A stretch of 45,918 nt of DNA from Pseudomonadota bacterium (GCA_026399755.1 JAPLQI010000065.1:1-45918), one strand, 5' to 3'. Positions 7,989 through 16,852 are shown, numbered from the stretch's first letter. Notes: a model not told the origin generated them from the letters alone. Numbers and translations: made by a program.

Positions 7989-8489
7989 CTATAAATCTTC
8001 CGGTTTAAAATACGCATCTGCAGGGCCACTGCCTGTTGTGATGCCCAGCAGTAACTCGCCCAACTCAGGAATCGGCCACTCCTCCACGTCCCCCACATGC
8101 AGCTCGTGCTCAAAGGTCACGCACCAGACCAGATACCCTTCCAGCTCGCCTTTAAATCCATCAGGGGCAACGCTTTGAATCCGTGCCAAACCCACTGGCT
8201 GACCCCAGGTTTTAAAATGAATGGCGGCGGCCAGGCGGCAAACTAACTGCCGGATATGTAACTCGGCATCAGCACGGGTTGGATCCATCACCAGCCGCGC
8301 TTCAAAGCGGGCAATTAAAGACAGCTCGCCATTCCCTGGCTGCGTACCATCGCTAAATTCAGCCAGCTCGATCAGCAGTAAAGGTAAGCTGACCCGCCCT
8401 TCTAAATCGGGATAGGTCAGCACTTCCATCTTCGGAAAAACACCCTGTAGCTGCTGCTCGATGGCCTTGTGCAAATCAGCAATATCCAT
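7989..8489 (-). CDS. Hypothetical phage structural protein (possible tail terminator)
   Basis: A 166-residue protein starting MDIADLHKAIEQQLQGVFPK. Proteins of this size that open with a short helix followed by FP.x.V and beta strands (LLLIELAEFSDG, ARFEARLVMDPTRADAELHI) act as tail terminators or completion proteins in many phages. It lies immediately after the gpZ-like gene, sharing the overlap at 8489, and before the baseplate spike V, so a neck or tail terminator role is a reasonable inference. No definite family can be named. Confidence 0.6.
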   Translation of the reverse strand: MDIADLHKAIEQQLQGVFPKMEVLTYPDLEGRVSLPLLLIELAEFSDGTQPGNGELSLIARFEARLVMDPTRADAELHIRQLVCRLAAAIHFKTWGQPVGLARIQSVAPDGFKGELEGYLVWCVTFEHELHVGDVEEWPIPELGELLLGITTGSGPADAYFKPEDL

Positions 8490-9040
8490 CAGCGCGCCCT
8501 CCCGGCCAGCTTATGCAGCTCATAATTTAATTCCTGCTGCATCAAGGTCTGCAGCCGGCCAGGTATCAAACCCGTGATTCTGGAAAAAGCTGTATTGGCC
8601 ATCAGATCCACCTCTACCTTGGCCCGCTTGATCGGCAGGCGGGCTTTTGAGGTGCGCTGATAAAGCTTGCCGTTATAACGTGAGTTTTTAGAAGGCATAA
8701 ACGCAGCTTCAAAATGCCATGACTTCACTCGATAGCCTCTGGCGGTTTTGATGGGTTTACCCAGCTCATCCGCATTCAGGGCCGAAATACCAAACCAGAT
8801 TTTGACGGCTGGCCCGCCATCGCTGCCTTCTCGCCATTGTTTGTCGTAGATTCGGACGCGATGCACAATCATCTTGCGGCGGATACCGCCATCTTTCAGC
8901 TCACGCAGCAAATGCGTGCGCGTCCACAAGGCGGTTTTTCGGACCGCCCGTTTTGTCGCACGCTCCAGCGCATGAAGACTCAGCCCAGAGGCCAAGGCTT
9001 TGATCGATGCATCATCAAAGTCGATCTTGATATCAATCAT
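8489..9040 (-). CDS. Z: Minor tail protein Z-like (neck/tail connector)
   Basis: The 183-residue product contains LERATKRAVRKTALWTRTHL near residue 25, a basic helix typical of the lambda gpZ family of minor tail proteins, followed by RVRIYDKQWREG and YNGKLYQRTSKARLPI. Lambda gpZ joins the head-tail interface. It overlaps the upstream joining-protein gene by 8 bases and touches the next gene, so all three are probably co-translated. The match is by pattern. Confidence 0.7.
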   Translation of the reverse strand: MIDIKIDFDDASIKALASGLSLHALERATKRAVRKTALWTRTHLLRELKDGGIRRKMIVHRVRIYDKQWREGSDGGPAVKIWFGISALNADELGKPIKTARGYRVKSWHFEAAFMPSKNSRYNGKLYQRTSKARLPIKRAKVEVDLMANTAFSRITGLIPGRLQTLMQQELNYELHKLAGRAR

Positions 9041-9332
9041 AAATCCCCCTTAGCACCAGTACCGTCAGCCCACTGCCATCGGGCTCCAGATTCACGACGC
9101 TGTATTCCCCCTGACCAAACACACTGACACGGCTATTTTTAATCACGCCGCGGGCTCGCTCGTCTCGCACCACAAAATGCGGCTCACGCAAGCCGGTATT
9201 TAATTTGCCGATCATGGGCTGCAGCCAAGGTGCAGCAAACATGCCTTGTGCCGGCAGCCCGTCAATCAGCGCCTGATCTCCCAGCGAATCAAAAACAGCC
9301 GTATCCATTTCTGCAATCAGATCGCGAAACAT
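9033..9332 (-). CDS. Head-tail joining protein (lambda FII-like)
   Basis: This 99-residue protein starts MFRDLIAEMDTAVFDSLGDQ and ends in a beta-rich half (VFGQGEYSVVNLEPDGSGLT, VLVLRGIYD). Size, position right after the major capsid gene and before a gpZ-like gene match the lambda-like FII head-tail attachment proteins. It lies 4 bases after the capsid stop. It probably caps the connector so that a tail can dock. Confidence 0.7.
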   Translation of the reverse strand: MFRDLIAEMDTAVFDSLGDQALIDGLPAQGMFAAPWLQPMIGKLNTGLREPHFVVRDERARGVIKNSRVSVFGQGEYSVVNLEPDGSGLTVLVLRGIYD

Positions 9333-9335
9333 GGC

Positions 9336-10331
9336 TTACACCTTGAGTTTGATCACCGCACCCGGCCGAGTGCAGAGATTGAGTGGATTAGATTGTGATT
9401 CCATATCAATGCCCCTGCCATGCTGCATGATTTCTTGCGAGGTGTAATACGGCAGGCCATTGGTATTCACGGTTTCGATATGATCAGCCGGCGCAAAGCT
9501 CGTCACAAATAGATCAGGCACGCCTTCCGGCACGGCATAGGCCTCATCATCACCAACAAAAGCAACACCACCCACTTTGCCGCGATAACGCTCAAAGATG
9601 CAGCCGCCAAATTCAATCACTTCCCGTGGCTCATTGCGTAATGCAGCGGCCAGCTCACTATTAAGATAAGTAGCTTCAAAGGAGTCATTGGAGAGCAAGG
9701 CTGACCAAAAATTCTTACCGCAAAATACCCGCACGCCAGAATGCGTGAGCGCGCCAAGCGCATCTTCAATGGCCTCATGAATCTGTAAGCATTTACTACG
9801 CAGATGGGTATCTGGCTTAGCCAGCTCCATCGCAATCTCGACCTGCTTGATCCCAAATTGTTGATATAAATTGAGCAGCGGTGTTTGGCCATCTGCATCC
9901 AGAATCACGCCCTTGATAGCACCGATGCGGTGGTACTCAATCGTGGCATCTAGCTGGCGGCGATGTTTTGCCAAGCGTTTAAAAACAAGAGTTTGAACGG
10001 ACTCCATTTCGGTCTCACTGCCAAACGCGCGCAAGCCTTGCACTTCATCTGCGCGAATACTGGAGCGCTGTGGCAGGTGAATGGTATTAAATGGAATCAT
10101 CTGACGCTTGGTTCCAGCAACCGCCTGCCCGGGTGCACCTCGCTCACCGGCTGACACCAGCGCCAGCGTATCGCCGTCTTTTTCAATCTGCACCGTGATG
10201 GTGGTGATGCCTTCTTCTTGAAACAGACCCAGCTTCCCGATGCGCCCGGGCACATGCGGCATGCTATTAATCGCCGCGGTCAGTGAGGACATAGAGAATG
10301 CGCCGTCGTTAAAAATATCGATGCTAGCCAT
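9336..10331 (-). CDS. E: Major capsid protein (lambda E-like)
   Basis: A 331-residue protein of the lambda gpE family. It shows FSMSSLTAAINSMPHVPGRI, then an E-loop region with GERGAPGQAVAGTKRQMIPF and the QRSSIRADEVQGLRAFGSE block, all typical. The C-terminal domain has PEGVPDLFVTSFAPADHIET and the PYYTSQEIMQHGRGIDMESQ segment that ends many family members. It follows the decoration protein D as in lambda. It builds the icosahedral shell. Confidence 0.95.
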   Translation of the reverse strand: MASIDIFNDGAFSMSSLTAAINSMPHVPGRIGKLGLFQEEGITTITVQIEKDGDTLALVSAGERGAPGQAVAGTKRQMIPFNTIHLPQRSSIRADEVQGLRAFGSETEMESVQTLVFKRLAKHRRQLDATIEYHRIGAIKGVILDADGQTPLLNLYQQFGIKQVEIAMELAKPDTHLRSKCLQIHEAIEDALGALTHSGVRVFCGKNFWSALLSNDSFEATYLNSELAAALRNEPREVIEFGGCIFERYRGKVGGVAFVGDDEAYAVPEGVPDLFVTSFAPADHIETVNTNGLPYYTSQEIMQHGRGIDMESQSNPLNLCTRPGAVIKLKV

Positions 10332-10350
10332 ATAGCGGCTTCCTTAAATG

Positions 10351-10373
10351 AAAAAACCCAGCAGCGCTGGGTT
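10351..10373 (-). terminator. Terminator-like hairpin between D and E
   Basis: AACCCAGC and GCTGGGTT form an 8-bp stem with a 3-base loop, followed on the minus strand by a run of U residues. It sits between the decoration gene and the major capsid gene, facing late transcription. Confidence 0.7.
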
Positions 10374-10397
10374 ATGGGTAGAGGGGAAAGATCAGCC

Positions 10398-10745
10398 TTA
10401 GCGGACGATAATGTGCAGTTCAGCCAGTTGCGCCGTGACCAGCGCATCTAAGCCGGTCAATTCGGCCGCACTGACCTCGGCCAGCCGGGACGTAATCGTC
10501 ACTTGCAAGGGCGCTTCGCGCTCTCCTGCTGGCGCATACAAGATGGCGGCGGCTTTAACCACCGTCTTACTGCCTTCAACCGGTGCGGCATAGGCCGAAT
10601 AGAGCTGAGTTTTGTCATCAAAAGAGAGAATCTGCCCAGAAGGCAAAGCAGGCCCAGCGGCCAGTTGCGCCAGATCAGCGCTCAGCGTGCCCACGGTCGA
10701 TAACAGATACTGACCAGCGCGGGCCTTTTGAGTAATGATATTCAT
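10398..10745 (-). CDS. D: Head decoration protein D (lambda D-like)
   Basis: A 115-residue protein between the protease-scaffold gene and the capsid gene, the position of lambda D. It contains LPSGQILSFDDKTQLYSAYA and KTVVKAAAILYAPAGEREAP, matching the beta-tulip core of the HDPD family. Its ATG overlaps the protease stop. It binds trimer axes on the expanded head and stabilises the packaged genome. Confidence 0.9.
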   Translation of the reverse strand: MNIITQKARAGQYLLSTVGTLSADLAQLAAGPALPSGQILSFDDKTQLYSAYAAPVEGSKTVVKAAAILYAPAGEREAPLQVTITSRLAEVSAAELTGLDALVTAQLAELHIIVR

Positions 10746-11890
10746 GATAAACCTCGAATCGTGATGGGATTAGCCGCCGTAGTGCGGCGCTGTGCATAAA
10801 TACTGTGGGCATTCGGGCCACTGTTGACCGGTTTAGCCGGCGTTTCATCGGGTGGCGTCGCATCCAGCTCCTCCCCCGCCGCCGTCACCAATTTGTTAAA
10901 TAAGCGCTCCCGCGCCGCATCGATGCTGATCCCTGCAGCAATCAGACTGGCCGCCATTTCTGGCAGCTTGGCCGTCAGCGTCATATCGCGAATGGCGATC
11001 GCTTCATTCACGCTGTTCCGCACCGCCTGCTCGCTGGCCAGCGCCGAAACGGCCACCACCCGCATCACGGCGACACTGGGCAATTGAGCGCTATTACATA
11101 ATTCAGCCGCCAGCGCAGCCATGGCCACGGTATCTACCGGTTGAATCACCGGCACGGGCTCAGGGGGTAAATCAGGCGGTACGATCTCTGCCGAATTCTT
11201 TAGCGCAGCCATCAATGCCGCAGGCGCATTACCGATCCGGCCTACCGCTGCGGTCATTGCCGCACTGGCCTGCATCTTAACGGTGGGTAAAATCTCATCG
11301 GCAAAGCCCAGCGCAAGCGCCTCCTGTGCGGTCAGCCATGTAGTTTCATCCATCATTTTGGACAACGTTTCTACATCGACGCCGCTGGCTTTTACGCGGT
11401 AACACGCAATCAGGCAATGCTTGGCTTTATCCATAAAGTCCGCCACATCACGCAAATCACCCGACTCCCCCACTGCCACCGTGGCTGGGTTATGAATCAT
11501 CAGCATGGCGTTATCCGGCATCACCACTTTATGAGCGCCCATCGCAATCACACTGGCGATACTGGCGGCAAGGCCATCAATACGAGCTGTAACGCGTTCA
11601 CCCATGCGGCACAACACGTTATTGATAGCGATTCCATCCCAGACATCGCCACCGATGCTGTTAATGGCCACCACCACCGGCCGCTTGCCATCATCCACCG
11701 CATTCAGGTCCCGAATAAAATCAGCGGCGCGAATCCCCCAGTCACCGATCTGATCGTATAAAAACACTTCGATCGGTGCATCGGGCTTGCCTTCCGCCGC
11801 ATTGCGAATGCTGTACCAGCTGCTGCCGCTGCCATCACCCGCAGATGCGGCACTATTCATCAGCCGCGGATTGTTATTTTTCATCTTCAT
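10742..11890 (-). CDS. C: Head maturation protease (ClpP-type, S14) with scaffold tail
   Basis: The N-terminal 210 residues have the ClpP fold. INSIGGDVWDGIAINNVL supplies the oxyanion strand, DGLAASIASVIAMGAHKV carries the catalytic serine in AASIAS, and AMLMIHNP has the catalytic histidine. The C-terminal half is alanine- and acid-rich (about residues 230-380) and fits a fused scaffold. In lambda this role belongs to gpC/Nu3; in many other phages a ClpP-type enzyme replaces it. It overlaps the portal gene and gene D. Confidence 0.93.
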   Translation of the reverse strand: MKMKNNNPRLMNSAASAGDGSGSSWYSIRNAAEGKPDAPIEVFLYDQIGDWGIRAADFIRDLNAVDDGKRPVVVAINSIGGDVWDGIAINNVLCRMGERVTARIDGLAASIASVIAMGAHKVVMPDNAMLMIHNPATVAVGESGDLRDVADFMDKAKHCLIACYRVKASGVDVETLSKMMDETTWLTAQEALALGFADEILPTVKMQASAAMTAAVGRIGNAPAALMAALKNSAEIVPPDLPPEPVPVIQPVDTVAMAALAAELCNSAQLPSVAVMRVVAVSALASEQAVRNSVNEAIAIRDMTLTAKLPEMAASLIAAGISIDAARERLFNKLVTAAGEELDATPPDETPAKPVNSGPNAHSIYAQRRTTAANPITIRGLS

Positions 11891-13343
11891 CGTTTTCCTT
11901 TAGAGATCCATCCGGCGCTTCAACAAGGCGGGCATCAGAATCAAAATGCAGATTCATCCGGTCTGCCCGGGCGTTGTCTTCTTCGATCTCACGATCGATC
12001 GTTTCAGGGTCTTCACCGCGTTTAAGAATGACGGCAGAGCGGCTGGTAAACCCAGCCCGCACCAACTTTTGATCGGCTTGCACGTCTTGTACCGGGTGCA
12101 AATACGGCCAGCCTTGCGGCGTCCAACGAGTGCGGCGATAAACGCGTGGATTATTGGCATAGCCCGGCAATACAATCGCCCCCGACAGCACTGCCAAATC
12201 CATCCAGGCCTTGCGAATAGGCCGACAAAGCTGGTGTACAAAAATACCGTGCTGCCGTTGCTCCACACTACGGCGAAATTCATTCAAAATAACGCGCATC
12301 ACTCGGTCATTAATATTGCGCAAGTCGCCTGTAAGTAGCTCATAAGGTAATTTAGACCCAACGGCAATCGCAGCCAGTTGCTGGCGCATAAATTCGTCAT
12401 AGTTATTACCAGCATCCGGCGGTTTAGAAAACGCCACCTCTTCACCCGGCTCCAACTCCTGCATCGTGCCGGGTTCTAAACCCACCATCGAAAAGCCCTG
12501 TGTTTCAGTGGTCTGCATCCCGGGGAACATTGCGCCTTCCGGACTGGGCTTGCTGATAAAACCAGCAAACAGATTGGCCACCTCTTGCCGGAACAACACC
12601 GCATCATCGAATTCATCCAGCGTTTTCATGCGCAGGAGAACGGGAGCCAGAAGAGGTACACCCCGCAGCTGCCCCGGTCGAGTAGGTTCGCAAATATGCA
12701 AAATCTGGCTGGCATCGATGCGGACTAGGTCGTTATAAGCGCACTGACCCCGCTCGCCTGGATGGTTGCGATACATCCAATAGGCAACGCGCTTGCCGGT
12801 TTGATTAAATTCAATCCCCTGCCGAATATTGTTGCCATTGGGCGCCTTGCCATTTTTGTCATGCGGGACAAACTCCGGCTCGAGGATTTGAATCTGCAAC
12901 GGCACGGCCAAGTCTTCCTTTAAGCTACGCGGCCGCAGACGTATAAAGCACTCGCCGGACTCAAACATCGAACGAGCCGCCAGCAGCTGCTGACCATAAA
13001 AATCCAGCTGGCCGTCAGCATCCGACTCCTCGCACCAATCGCTCCATAAATCCTGTAATTCACGGCGAATATGCGGGTCTGAATGCATGGGCTTCGGCAC
13101 AATGCCGGTGCCGATATGATTACTGCCCAGCTTATCCAGTGCCGTGGCGGCATAAGGATCATTACGAACCGCCGCCCTGCTGCGATTACGCAGCGTTTGT
13201 AAGCCTGCACTGCCGGTGCTGACCGGCCCGTTGCCGCCGGGTTGCCAGTTGGCCGCTCGGCGCCCTTGCCCTGCGCCGTCATAACTATTTTTTAAGCGCG
13301 CAGGCAGGATAAAACCTTTAGAAGCCAGTGCCGAATAAGCCAT
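11874..13343 (-). CDS. B: Portal protein (lambda B-like)
   Basis: A 489-residue portal of the lambda family. It has TLRNRSRAAVRNDPYAATAL near residue 50, a segment LDEFDDAVLFRQEVANLFAG with the stem helices around residue 240, and QLAAIAVGSKLPYELLTGDL with INDRVMRVILNEFRR near 330-350, all characteristic. The last 30 residues are strongly acidic (PDGSLKENDEDEK). It overlaps the protease gene by 17 bases. It forms the dodecameric ring at the packaging vertex. Confidence 0.95.
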   Translation of the reverse strand: MAYSALASKGFILPARLKNSYDGAGQGRRAANWQPGGNGPVSTGSAGLQTLRNRSRAAVRNDPYAATALDKLGSNHIGTGIVPKPMHSDPHIRRELQDLWSDWCEESDADGQLDFYGQQLLAARSMFESGECFIRLRPRSLKEDLAVPLQIQILEPEFVPHDKNGKAPNGNNIRQGIEFNQTGKRVAYWMYRNHPGERGQCAYNDLVRIDASQILHICEPTRPGQLRGVPLLAPVLLRMKTLDEFDDAVLFRQEVANLFAGFISKPSPEGAMFPGMQTTETQGFSMVGLEPGTMQELEPGEEVAFSKPPDAGNNYDEFMRQQLAAIAVGSKLPYELLTGDLRNINDRVMRVILNEFRRSVEQRQHGIFVHQLCRPIRKAWMDLAVLSGAIVLPGYANNPRVYRRTRWTPQGWPYLHPVQDVQADQKLVRAGFTSRSAVILKRGEDPETIDREIEEDNARADRMNLHFDSDARLVEAPDGSLKENDEDEK

Positions 13344-13552
13344 CAGATCCCCTTTCCGGCGTGAAACATCCGGTGCTGACGCGTTTTAGCATGGCCCGCT
13401 TGTACCGACAGATCACTGATCGCAAGATTTCTGGCCGCAATCAGCTCAGAAATATTGCGGTATTCAACTCGGCGGTCTGCGTACTGAATCACCCGCTCGC
13501 CTCGAGCGATGGCTTTATTGATTGCGTCCAGATCTTGCTGAGTAAATGCCAT
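13343..13552 (-). CDS. W: Head-tail joining protein gpW-like
   Basis: A 69-residue protein starting MAFTQQDLDAINKAIARGER, with VIQYADRRVEYRNISELIAA. This is the classic gpW pattern: a helix, a short beta hairpin, a second helix. It lies between the large terminase and portal genes exactly as in lambda. The stop overlaps the portal start. It extends the connector after packaging. Confidence 0.93.
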   Translation of the reverse strand: MAFTQQDLDAINKAIARGERVIQYADRRVEYRNISELIAARNLAISDLSVQAGHAKTRQHRMFHAGKGI

Positions 13553-13553
13553 A

Positions 13554-15467
13554 TTAACGTCGCTTCAAATAGCCAGAGCGCGCCACTCGGCGAGCTGCAA
13601 TGGGAGGGTCAGAAACAAAAGACCCCGCAGTTGCGGGGTCTCGTCGGGGTGATGCGTGGGCTTGCGCCGGTTTGGGCTCATCAAATAAGCCGGTTTGCGC
13701 ATAGCGCATCTTCAGCGCGTTCCAATCGGCCTGCTGAAAACGGTGCAAGCCCATGTAATGCGCCATCGCTAAGCTGTATACGGTTAAATCCAGTACCTCA
13801 TTACGGTCTGATTTGGCCTTGGTCCAGTCGGTGATTTCACGGCCTTTAATAAAGCGCCGAATCTTGCGCTCTACCGTCAGCTGATCGTAGTACTCGCTGG
13901 GCAGATCTTTACTAAAGTGCTGAGCACCCGGCCCGTCGAGCAGCTTAAAGCGGTTATAAAGCCAGTCTTTAGCGGTATCGGTCCCGATCATCCACAGCTC
14001 ACAGCCGCCTTTATCGGTAGTTCCGCGCCAAGTGACATCCACTTTACTGGCCCGCGCCGCCAGAATCGGCCGGCCCCGTTTACTCTCGCCCTTAATCGCC
14101 AGCACATGCCGATAACGGCGCAGCCGACAGAACTGATACACCTCCTGCGTGTGATGGCCACCGGTATCGATGGCCGTCGCAGAAATCCCCATGCCTTCAT
14201 CCAGCATTTCCCATGAGCGCTCTTCGGCCGGATCACACATCATCACCCGATGATCGATGGTCCAGCTTTCCAGCCCTTCGCCCCAGCCTTTAATCAGCAG
14301 CTCCAAGCGGTTGGCCTGCACGTCCACGGAGGCCGTCAGAATCAACACACCCAGCGGAAGACTGCGTAAGGCATAGTCCTCGGCCCGCGCCATCAGCTCG
14401 CTGCCTCGGGTACGCTCTTGCGCGTTATCCCAGACCTTAGCCAGCCGTGTATTGTAAAAAACCTGCATTGGCTCTGGGTCTCCCCGCTGCAAGGCAATGG
14501 CGGCTTTTTCATATTGCTTGAGTAATGAGCCCCAAGACACCCAACCGAGCGGCATATTTAAAGCATTAATCTGGAAGGATTCGGTTTCCCCGTCCCCCAC
14601 CGCACCGGCCCGCCACTCACCAGCGGGCAGCATTGCTGTTTTATGGTGTTCATCAATCAAACAACCGCTGGCAGTACATACATAGTGGGCCTCGCTGTGC
14701 TCGCTATTCCAGCGCAGCTGCTCAAACACCAGCGTCTGAAACTCGCCACAATGCGGGCAGCCTACAAAAAACCGCTGCTGCGTGCCTTCCAAATACAGAT
14801 CATTAATTCGGCTAGAGCCTTCAAGCGTGGGCGAGCTGGAGTAATAAATTTTGGCGTTACGGCCAAAGGTACTGGTGCGCGCCTCGGCCAGATCAACTGG
14901 GTCGCCTTCTTCGTTAACATTGCGCTCCCAGCGATCAATCTCATCGCCGTATAAATATCGCGCACTGACTTCGGCCAGATTGGCCGCCGAGCCTGCGGTG
15001 GTAATCATCAAAGTGCCACCGGAAAATTCTTTGGTATCGATGGTATTGCGGCTGTCGCGGCTACGTGGGGAGGCGACTTTTTCGCGCAGCACGGGAATAG
15101 CATCGATGTTTTTACCAATGCGGCCAGACAAACGCTTTGCCAGGTTTAAGGACGGCTCCAGCGCCAGAATATTGCTGGGCGCCATATGGATTACTGCGCA
15201 CATCCAGTTTAAAAACACCTGCGTCTTCAGCATCTGCGAAGCCCCCATCACCACCACTCGGCGGCAAGGATGCGTCGGAGATAACACCCGCATCACCTGC
15301 TGCGCATACGGCGTGCGACGGGTTAAATACTTGCCTGGCTCAGCGGCGCCCGAATCGGTGGGGATCCGCTGATACTGGTCGGCCCATTCATCAATCCATA
15401 AGGCCGGATCGGGCATCAGGCCAGCAGCAAAGCCCTCCAGATAAGTGGCAAATCCGTCTGCATACAT
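13554..15467 (-). CDS. A: Terminase large subunit (GpA family)
   Basis: A 637-residue terminase of the lambda GpA family. The Walker A-like site GASQMLKT is at about residues 75-82 and the Walker B YLYGDEID at about 171-178. HYVCTASGCLIDEHHKT suggests a zinc-binding element with CPHCG a little earlier. The C-terminal nuclease begins near SVDVQANRLELL and includes ATAIDTGGHHTQ. Length is normal for the family. It translocates DNA and cuts at cos. The C-terminus contains a terminator-like hairpin in its DNA (see separate entry). Confidence 0.95.
   Translation of the reverse strand: MYADGFATYLEGFAAGLMPDPALWIDEWADQYQRIPTDSGAAEPGKYLTRRTPYAQQVMRVLSPTHPCRRVVVMGASQMLKTQVFLNWMCAVIHMAPSNILALEPSLNLAKRLSGRIGKNIDAIPVLREKVASPRSRDSRNTIDTKEFSGGTLMITTAGSAANLAEVSARYLYGDEIDRWERNVNEEGDPVDLAEARTSTFGRNAKIYYSSSPTLEGSSRINDLYLEGTQQRFFVGCPHCGEFQTLVFEQLRWNSEHSEAHYVCTASGCLIDEHHKTAMLPAGEWRAGAVGDGETESFQINALNMPLGWVSWGSLLKQYEKAAIALQRGDPEPMQVFYNTRLAKVWDNAQERTRGSELMARAEDYALRSLPLGVLILTASVDVQANRLELLIKGWGEGLESWTIDHRVMMCDPAEERSWEMLDEGMGISATAIDTGGHHTQEVYQFCRLRRYRHVLAIKGESKRGRPILAARASKVDVTWRGTTDKGGCELWMIGTDTAKDWLYNRFKLLDGPGAQHFSKDLPSEYYDQLTVERKIRRFIKGREITDWTKAKSDRNEVLDLTVYSLAMAHYMGLHRFQQADWNALKMRYAQTGLFDEPKPAQAHASPRRDPATAGSFVSDPPIAARRVARSGYLKRR
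13617..13640 (-). terminator. Terminator-like hairpin embedded in the 3' end of terL
   Basis: GACCCCGCA and TGCGGGGTC form a perfect 9-bp stem with a 2-base loop, followed on the minus strand by UUUUGUUU. It lies inside the large terminase reading frame, about 65 bases before its stop. Confidence 0.6.
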
Positions 15468-15477
15468 CGTGGGGTCC

Positions 15478-16068
15478 TTAGTTCATGGCGCGATCCATAT
15501 CGTCTTTGCCCAGTTTAGAAACGTCTTCCAGCGTTTTACGCAGGCGCTCAGTTAACAGCTGCTCCAGCGCCCACGGATCCGTGATCGCGGCCAGATCAGA
15601 CGAAATTTGTTTGGGTACACCCAGCAAGGTATCGTGCAAAAGACGGCCATAGCGGTGGGCCGCATCGAGCACCGCCTGCCGGTCCACCGTCTGCGCGCAG
15701 ACACGCTCGTATTCCACCTTGGCCAGTTTGGCCAGATAGCCTTCACGGCTGGTACGGGCTTCCTGAAAATCGGTAAACATCAGCTCGCCAGACACAGGCG
15801 CTACAGCAGCTTTAACCGGCAGCACCGGCCTGTCGGCGTGGACTTCGTCATACACATCGCGCTGAATCCGCGCCTGCTCATGCCGTTGCCGCACGCCCTC
15901 TTTTGCGGGGTCGATGGTTTTACCGATCAGCGCCAGGGTAGCGGCGCAATCCACTTTTTTACCATCGGGGGCAAGAACTAAACGGCCTGTTTTTAACAGT
16001 TTGGTCACATAGCTGGGCGACCAGCCTTGCGAATCCGCAAAGGCCTTCTTGCTCAGATATGGGTCCAT
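15478..16068 (-). CDS. Terminase small subunit (Nu1-like)
   Basis: A 196-residue protein. The first 60 residues look like a winged helix (LSKKAFADSQGWSPSYVTKL, then GRLVLAPDGKKVDCAATLAL), as in Nu1-type DNA recognition domains. The rest is helical with an acid-rich C-terminus that would contact the large subunit. It ends 10 bases before terL. It should recognise the packaging site. The upstream leader holds several copies of GGTGAAA, one of which overlaps the probable ribosome binding site, so autoregulation is possible. Confidence 0.88.
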   Translation of the reverse strand: MDPYLSKKAFADSQGWSPSYVTKLLKTGRLVLAPDGKKVDCAATLALIGKTIDPAKEGVRQRHEQARIQRDVYDEVHADRPVLPVKAAVAPVSGELMFTDFQEARTSREGYLAKLAKVEYERVCAQTVDRQAVLDAAHRYGRLLHDTLLGVPKQISSDLAAITDPWALEQLLTERLRKTLEDVSKLGKDDMDRAMN

Positions 16069-16070
16069 GC

Positions 16071-16134
16071 TTTCACCGATTATTTTAGGGTTTCACTCGA
16101 TTTCACCTGAGGTGAAATTTCACTAACTTCACCC
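16071..16134. promoter_or_regulatory. GGTGAAA repeat cluster upstream of terS (candidate cosB / packaging site)
   Basis: TTTCAC(C/T)-type heptamers occur at 16071, 16091, 16101, 16118 and (as cTTCACC) 16128, plus one inverted copy at 16112-16117. The pair at 16100-16118 forms a perfect palindrome of two 9-bp arms around a central G. Most copies are spaced by about 10 or 20 bp. In lambda-type phages the small terminase binds repeated R sites next to its own gene. The cutting site itself cannot be pinpointed; 16135-16287 holds no gene and no other clear motif. Confidence 0.5.
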
Positions 16135-16287
16135 GACAGCCACTAAAAAGAAGCTGCGAGTCCTAGGCCCCGTACTGCCTCGGAAAGTGCTAGGGTCCCC
16201 GGCAAAGAATGAAAGTCAAAATCCATCGGGCTGACGACCAGCACGAAAACGCATTCAAACTGAATGCGGCGGGCACAGGCAGCGCGC

Positions 16288-16509
16288 TCAGCAGGCTTGG
16301 CTGGTACTGTCGTTCCCGTGCGGCGGGAAGGCAGTAGTCACCGTTTCATTGCCCCACCGCAGTGGCATACCTTTTTCAAGTCGCTGAGTTGGAATGTGAT
16401 CGCTTCGAATATCAACAAAACGCTTACTATTAATTAATCTCTCAAGCGCGCGGGAATTTTCCCGCGCCTCATCATCCAGATCAGGATGAGTATTTTTTTG
16501 ATTCAGCAT
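16288..16509 (-). CDS. Small hypothetical protein
   Basis: A 73-residue soluble protein starting MLNQKNTHPDLDDEARENSR. A good ribosome binding site (AAAGGAG, 7 bases from the ATG) supports translation. It is charged and has no known domain. It is the first or second gene of the late transcript, upstream of the packaging region. I do not recognise its function. Confidence 0.6.
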   Translation of the reverse strand: MLNQKNTHPDLDDEARENSRALERLINSKRFVDIRSDHIPTQRLEKGMPLRWGNETVTTAFPPHGNDSTSQAC

Positions 16510-16564
16510 CTCAAACTCCTTTTAGTTCACGGTGTTTCAAACAAACCGCATCTGGATACTAGCA

Positions 16565-16837
16565 TCACATCACCCTCACACAGCTGATCGGCATCACATA
16601 CAACATGGCACGCAGATCATCAGCAATTGCTTGGGCTGTAATATTCAGATCATAAACACCCACTAAGCGGCGAACACAAGCCAGCATCCCCAGATACTCC
16701 TCACCATTTCGCTTAATCGCTACAGCCGAACCATCGCTGATAAACACCGCATACTGATCTGCCCCACGTCCAGTCCGCCGCATCGATCCCAATACTTGAG
16801 CGGCCTGCTCCATGCAATTGAATATCTCTATCGCCAT
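16565..16837 (-). CDS. Small hypothetical protein
   Basis: A 90-residue protein starting MAIEIFNCMEQAAQVLGSMR. The composition is mixed alpha and beta with no membrane segment. Its start codon lies only 16 bases beyond a strong hairpin, and the ribosome binding site (GGGTGGCG) is weak. Because of its position just after the Q-like gene and the tR'-like terminator, it should be among the first late genes. Function unknown. Confidence 0.5.
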   Translation of the reverse strand: MAIEIFNCMEQAAQVLGSMRRTGRGADQYAVFISDGSAVAIKRNGEEYLGMLACVRRLVGVYDLNITAQAIADDLRAMLYVMPISCVRVM

Positions 16838-16852
16838 ACGCCACCCAAAAGA

